Positions 6,044 through 8,665 of a DNA stretch of 8,665 bases are shown piece by piece (the stretch's first letter is position 1; each line of letters starts with the position of its first letter). Origin of the DNA: Actinomycetes bacterium (GTDB taxonomy: Bacteria > Actinomycetota > Acidimicrobiia > Acidimicrobiales > RAAP-2); assembly GCA_021791615.1 (NCBI GenBank), contig JAJYWG010000344.1:1-8665 (forward strand), in the 5' to 3' direction. The notes beneath the pieces were generated by a model. It saw only the letters and a program-made list of their open reading frames with translations. It did not search any database and was not told the origin of the DNA. Made by a program: the position numbers and the translations under genes.

Positions 6044-7198
6044 ATGGGCAGCGCGGGCGACGTCGCAGGTGGGTCGCGCCGGTTGAGCGCTGCACTTCAC
6101 GTAGTGCTCCGGCTCCCGCGGCGGGGCGTCACGCGCGCTGGGCGCATCGCGGCGCTGGCTGTCGTAGGGGGTCTGGCCGTCGGCCCCGCCGCGCTGGCGG
6201 GGCCTGCCGGGGCGGCTCCGACCTCCCGGACTGCTCGGCCGGTTGGGCTCGTGCAGGCCGGGAACTCGAAGACGACCTGCATCTACGCCTCGTACGGCCG
6301 CCAGCTCGTGCAGGTCGAGAGGGCCACCGGGATCACCTATGACTGCCTCGAGGTATTCAGCACCGAGGACCCGAATTGGGCGCAGTGGCAGGACCCGTGG
6401 ATCACCAACCCCCGCTACGGCTATGTGAAATGGGTTGCAGCCGACCCGAACCGGCACACTCTGGTCATTGCCGAGAACCTGGTGCCGGACGACGTCGCGG
6501 CCACGGCCAACTGGCGCCTCCTCGGCGCAAGGGGGCGTTTCGACATCTACGCCGAGCACCTCGCGGAGAACCTCGTCGCCGCTGGTCTCGGCTATTCCGT
6601 GATACGCCTCGGGCCGGAGATGAACGGCCCATGGGAGGTCGACTGGATAGGCACCAAGCCGTCGCAGTGGCACGACTGGGCCCTGTACTTTACCCAGATC
6701 GTCCGCACGATGCGGGCGGTGCCCGGGGCGCATTTCCTCTTCGATTGGAACGTCAATGCCAACTACGAGGACCTGCCGCTCGCGGCGTACTATCCGGGGA
6801 ACGCCTCGGTCGACATCGTCGGCATCGATGCCTACGACGAGGCCTCGATGCGGCTTCCTCCCGTCGGCTCGTTGAGGCGCTGGCCGTCGCTCGCGAACGA
6901 GCCGCTCGGTCTCGACGCCGTCTACCGGTTCGCCCGCGAGCACGGCAAGCCGCTCAGCATCCCCGAGTGGGGCACGCTCAGCACACACGGGGACGACGGC
7001 GCCTATGTCAGCGGTATCGGGCAGTTCGTCGCGCACCACGTCGTCGCGTACGAGTCGTGGTACGACGCTGGCGACAACCACATCCTGCAGCTGAGTCCGA
7101 GGTCTGCTCCACGATCCTTCGCCGCGTATGTCGCGGCCTTCGGCCCCCGCTCGGTCATTGCCCGCTATGAGGCGTCGCGGGTACGAGGCGGTGCCTGA
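6044..7198 (+). CDS. Secreted GH26-like (clan GH-A) glycosidase without linker
   Basis: A 384-residue exported protein and a close paralogue of the glycosidase at 2399-3880. A signal peptide spans about residues 1-58 (basic start, then IAALAVVGGLAVGPAALAG, ending near AGAA-PTS); the catalytic domain follows directly. Clan GH-A features: VIRLGPEMNGPWEVDW with R188 and likely acid/base E192, YYPGNASVDIVGIDAYD (about 249-265), and SIPEWG with likely nucleophile E308. The residue before E192 is Pro instead of the His seen in GH26. C79 and C101 are probably disulphide-bonded and are matched in the paralogue; the other Cys of the paralogue are absent. Residues 166-265 align without gaps to 289-388 of the paralogue with 59 identities by hand count. 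It probably hydrolyses or transfers a beta-linked polysaccharide outside the cell. It is the only recognised plus-strand gene here and is divergent from the flippase. Confidence 0.82.
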   Translation: MGSAGDVAGGSRRLSAALHVVLRLPRRGVTRAGRIAALAVVGGLAVGPAALAGPAGAAPTSRTARPVGLVQAGNSKTTCIYASYGRQLVQVERATGITYDCLEVFSTEDPNWAQWQDPWITNPRYGYVKWVAADPNRHTLVIAENLVPDDVAATANWRLLGARGRFDIYAEHLAENLVAAGLGYSVIRLGPEMNGPWEVDWIGTKPSQWHDWALYFTQIVRTMRAVPGAHFLFDWNVNANYEDLPLAAYYPGNASVDIVGIDAYDEASMRLPPVGSLRRWPSLANEPLGLDAVYRFAREHGKPLSIPEWGTLSTHGDDGAYVSGIGQFVAHHVVAYESWYDAGDNHILQLSPRSAPRSFAAYVAAFGPRSVIARYEASRVRGGA

Positions 7199-7212
7199 GC
7201 GGCGCTGACCGC

Positions 7213-7231
7213 GATTCGTCGCCGGCGAATC
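7213..7231. terminator. Bidirectional terminator hairpin between convergent genes
   Basis: GATTCGTC (7213-7220) pairs with GGCGAATC-side bases (7224-7231) in an 8-bp stem with one T-G pair and a 3-base loop. It sits in the 53-base gap between two converging genes, the usual place for a shared terminator. No T-run follows on either strand, so it may act as a stem-only or Rho-assisted site. Confidence 0.55.
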
Positions 7232-7251
7232 AGTGCGGCGGCCGGCCGTCC

Positions 7252-8076
7252 TCAGGGTCCCGCCTGAGGCGTGATGGCCCAGACCTGGGTGGCCAGCCGT
7301 GCCCAGAGCGACCACGAGATGGGTTGTACGTATCCCCAGGTCACGACCTCGACATAACGTGCGTCGTAGCCGACAACCGCTACTACATGGACCCCACTGC
7401 CCAGGTATCCCGACGGTGCCGAGGTGGTCGTCCAGCTCCTTATCGCAACGTCGTCCGTGCCCACCCACACTGGAGCTGCCGAGACAGGGCGCGGAAGGTC
7501 GACGACCGCGTAGAGCGGGCCTCCGGCAAGGGCCTGCTCTAGCCTGGCGCGTCCCGGGGCGACGGGAAGGGCGGGTGCTATCCGTGTGCCGGCGATCCCC
7601 GGCGCGTGCCACGCCCGGAGCACGAGCCAGGGCGGGATCGTTGCGCTGGGCCCGGGAGACTCGCCGGCCGAGCGCGCGAGCGCGGCGTACGCGGCGAGGA
7701 ACGGTGCCGGGTCGATCGGTGTGGTGCGCCCCTGCATTATCTGCTCGATGTCCGCGACAGCCGCCACGGCGCAGTCCGCAACAGCATCGGCCCCGGCGTT
7801 GCCCACGCTGCCGAACACTGTGCCTCGCGCCCAGTCGATCGTCGTCGCCGGGCTGGTTCCCACAGATCCCGACTGGGCGCGTGCTCGCGGCGCGGAGCCC
7901 GACGTTCCAGCGCCCTGCGAGGGCGCGAGCGACGTGAGTGTGACTCCAGGAACAGCAAGCATGAGTGCTGGCAGCGCGATACCAAGAATGGCCTTGCATG
8001 CTCGCCTGTTGGATGTTGGGTGGGCAGGACACGTCGAGAGTGCCTGCTCGCCCCCTCGTCTCGAGATGATTTGCAT
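7252..8076 (-). CDS. Secreted papain-fold-like (clan CA) putative cysteine peptidase
   Basis: A 274-residue protein. A long basic start and a hydrophobic stretch (about 29-51, AILGIALPALMLAVPG core) suggest a signal peptide or N-terminal anchor, followed by a Gly/Ser/Ala-rich spacer. GNAGADAVADCAVAAVADIEQ-like residues 92-112 resemble the start of a papain-type domain, with C102 as candidate nucleophile at the head of a helix. HVVAVVGYDARYVEVVTWG (230-248) resembles the His region: H230 followed by a GYD turn, then TWG where papain has NSWG. The order Cys-helix, then about 125 residues, then His-GYD-WG is that of C1/C39-like folds. The usual Gln before the Cys and the Asn of the triad are not evident (T246 stands at the Asn place), so activity is uncertain. 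Start: ATG at 8076; the frame reaches an ATG at 8145, but neither has a strong ribosome binding site. It could process a surface protein of the locus. Confidence 0.55.
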   Translation of the reverse strand: MQIISRRGGEQALSTCPAHPTSNRRACKAILGIALPALMLAVPGVTLTSLAPSQGAGTSGSAPRARAQSGSVGTSPATTIDWARGTVFGSVGNAGADAVADCAVAAVADIEQIMQGRTTPIDPAPFLAAYAALARSAGESPGPSATIPPWLVLRAWHAPGIAGTRIAPALPVAPGRARLEQALAGGPLYAVVDLPRPVSAAPVWVGTDDVAIRSWTTTSAPSGYLGSGVHVVAVVGYDARYVEVVTWGYVQPISWSLWARLATQVWAITPQAGP

Positions 8077-8267
8077 CAGGAGTATTGCCCTCGTGGCTCT
8101 TGGCGCGAAATCCGCCACGAACAGTCGTTGCGTCGACTGTCCCATGCAAGCGGCGGACTGTCACTCGCGATGCAAGGCTGGCACGTCTGTCGGACCCTCG
8201 CAAGCAGGTTGTGCCAAGAAAATCAAGGAAAAGAACGCGGTGCGCGCTTTCCCTGCCGCGAGGTGTG

Positions 8268-8281
8268 AGCGTCAAGACGCT
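8268..8281. promoter_or_regulatory. Short palindrome, possible operator
   Basis: AGCGTC and GACGCT are exact reverse complements around AA. It lies about 190 bases upstream of the papain-fold-like start, in a stretch without genes. The symmetry fits a dimeric regulator site, but a 6-bp half-site can also occur by chance in a GC-rich region. Confidence 0.25.
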
Positions 8282-8420
8282 GAGCACTCACTACACCACT
8301 GTGCGCGCGCATCACCTTGGCGCGTCCGAAGTGCATTGTGCTTTGCCACAGTCAGAAGGCCGTGTGTCACTGATTCCTGTATGGACACGTTTACCCTCTT
8401 GTGCCGCTACCTCAAACGCT

Positions 8421-8434
8421 GAGGCGAAGGCCTC
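8421..8434. terminator. Small hairpin after the right-edge gene
   Basis: GAGGC (8421-8425) and GCCTC (8430-8434) flank GAAG, giving a 5-bp stem 15 bases downstream of the stop of the minus-strand gene. It is short and followed by only GTTTG on the minus strand, so it is a weak terminator candidate. Confidence 0.3.
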
Positions 8435-8448
8435 GTGCGGTGGCGCTA

Positions 8449-8665
8449 TCAGCCGGAGTAGCGGATGCGCGCGACCTTGCTGATCTGCTGGATCGTATCG
8501 AGAAGGGAGCGGTGGTCTCTCGCCGAACCAAGAACCGCGAAGACGTAGTCTCGATTGCCGAGACGCCAGTCGAGCCTCGAACCTGCCGGGCGGTTCAGCG
8601 ATACCGAGCTGACGCCTTCGATCTTGCCAACCTCATCCAACCCTTCGGTTCCTTCCACCCTCGCA
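8449..8665 (-). CDS. C-terminal fragment of an unrecognised protein (5' end outside window)
   Basis: The frame is open from the right window edge to a TGA at 8451-8449, about 72 residues. I read it as the C-terminal end of a larger protein, since an internal GTG at 8658 has no reason to be a start apart from a nearby GAGG-type sequence. The fragment is compact and mixed alpha/beta: LDEVGKIEGVSSVSLN (helix then strand), then PAGSRLDWRLGNRDYVFAVLGSA (two strands), then a helix LLDTIQQISK and a last strand VARIRYSG. The pattern suggests a small ferredoxin-like beta-alpha-beta module. It faintly recalls the C-terminal module of some ATP-grasp enzymes, but I cannot support that assignment. The codon use and the continuous reading to the edge make a real gene likely. 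Confidence 0.6.
   Translation of the reverse strand, partial: ARVEGTEGLDEVGKIEGVSSVSLNRPAGSRLDWRLGNRDYVFAVLGSARDHRSLLDTIQQISKVARIRYSG

Larger units (their letters stand above)
8077..8448. other. 372-base gene-poor stretch
   Basis: No coding frame with family similarity is seen. The stretch separates the last gene on the right from the papain-fold-like gene and must hold the latter's minus-strand promoter, which I could not place with confidence. It contains an exact palindrome AGCGTC-AA-GACGCT (8268-8281), an A-rich run on the plus strand around 8219-8235 that is unusual for this GC level, and a small GAGGC-GAAG-GCCTC hairpin (8421-8434) just after the right-edge gene. Confidence 0.5.

Noticed and set aside
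6017..8287. A 756-codon minus-strand open frame, the longest in the window
   Set aside because: It runs antisense to the glycosidase at 6044-7198 and out of frame across the papain-fold-like gene. Its product is Arg/Gly/Ala-rich with no recognisable motif or signal peptide, as expected for a shadow frame in GC-rich DNA.
8077..8448. A riboswitch upstream of the secreted papain-fold-like gene (such as the c-di-AMP ydaO type often found before actinobacterial wall enzymes)
   Set aside because: I could not find the conserved core sequence or a convincing multi-stem layout by eye.
1..8665. CRISPR arrays, tRNA or rRNA genes, insertion sequences, attachment sites
   Set aside because: I saw no regularly spaced direct repeats, no cloverleaf or rRNA-like sequence, no transposase frame and no terminal inverted repeats.

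Overview
The window is a high-GC stretch with closely packed genes, GTG starts and secreted proteins, one carrying a Thr/Ser/Pro-rich linker. This points to an actinobacterium. Acidimicrobiia would fit, but no marker gene here fixes the lineage. The content reads as part of an extracellular or cell-surface polysaccharide locus.

Layout, left to right. Positions 1-2299 (minus strand) hold three glycosyltransferases: a 3'-truncated GT4/GT-B-type enzyme that starts at 378 and runs off the left edge, and two family 2 (GT-A) enzymes at 375-1283 and 1322-2299. The first two overlap by ATGA. At 2399-3880 (minus) lies a secreted, linker-bearing GH26-like (clan GH-A) glycosidase. A gene-free stretch (3881-4210) separates it from a Wzx-type polysaccharide flippase at 4211-5812 (minus). 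A divergent control region (5813-6043) carries a perfect 9-bp hairpin and a good Shine-Dalgarno. It leads to a second secreted GH26-like glycosidase at 6044-7198, the only recognised plus-strand gene. A bidirectional hairpin (7213-7231) sits between this gene and the converging gene for a secreted papain-fold-like protein (7252-8076, minus). A second gene-poor stretch (8077-8448) follows. The right edge holds the C-terminal end of an unrecognised minus-strand gene.

A plausible joint role (inference): the glycosyltransferases build a lipid-linked repeat unit inside the cell, the flippase moves it across the membrane, and the two exported glycosidases trim, release or remodel the polymer outside. 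The papain-fold-like protein may act on a surface partner. The most unusual point is the pair of closely related glycosidases (59 of 100 residues identical over an ungapped core segment, counted by hand) on either side of the flippase. Both keep the two catalytic glutamates of clan GH-A but lack the His that normally precedes the acid/base Glu in GH26.
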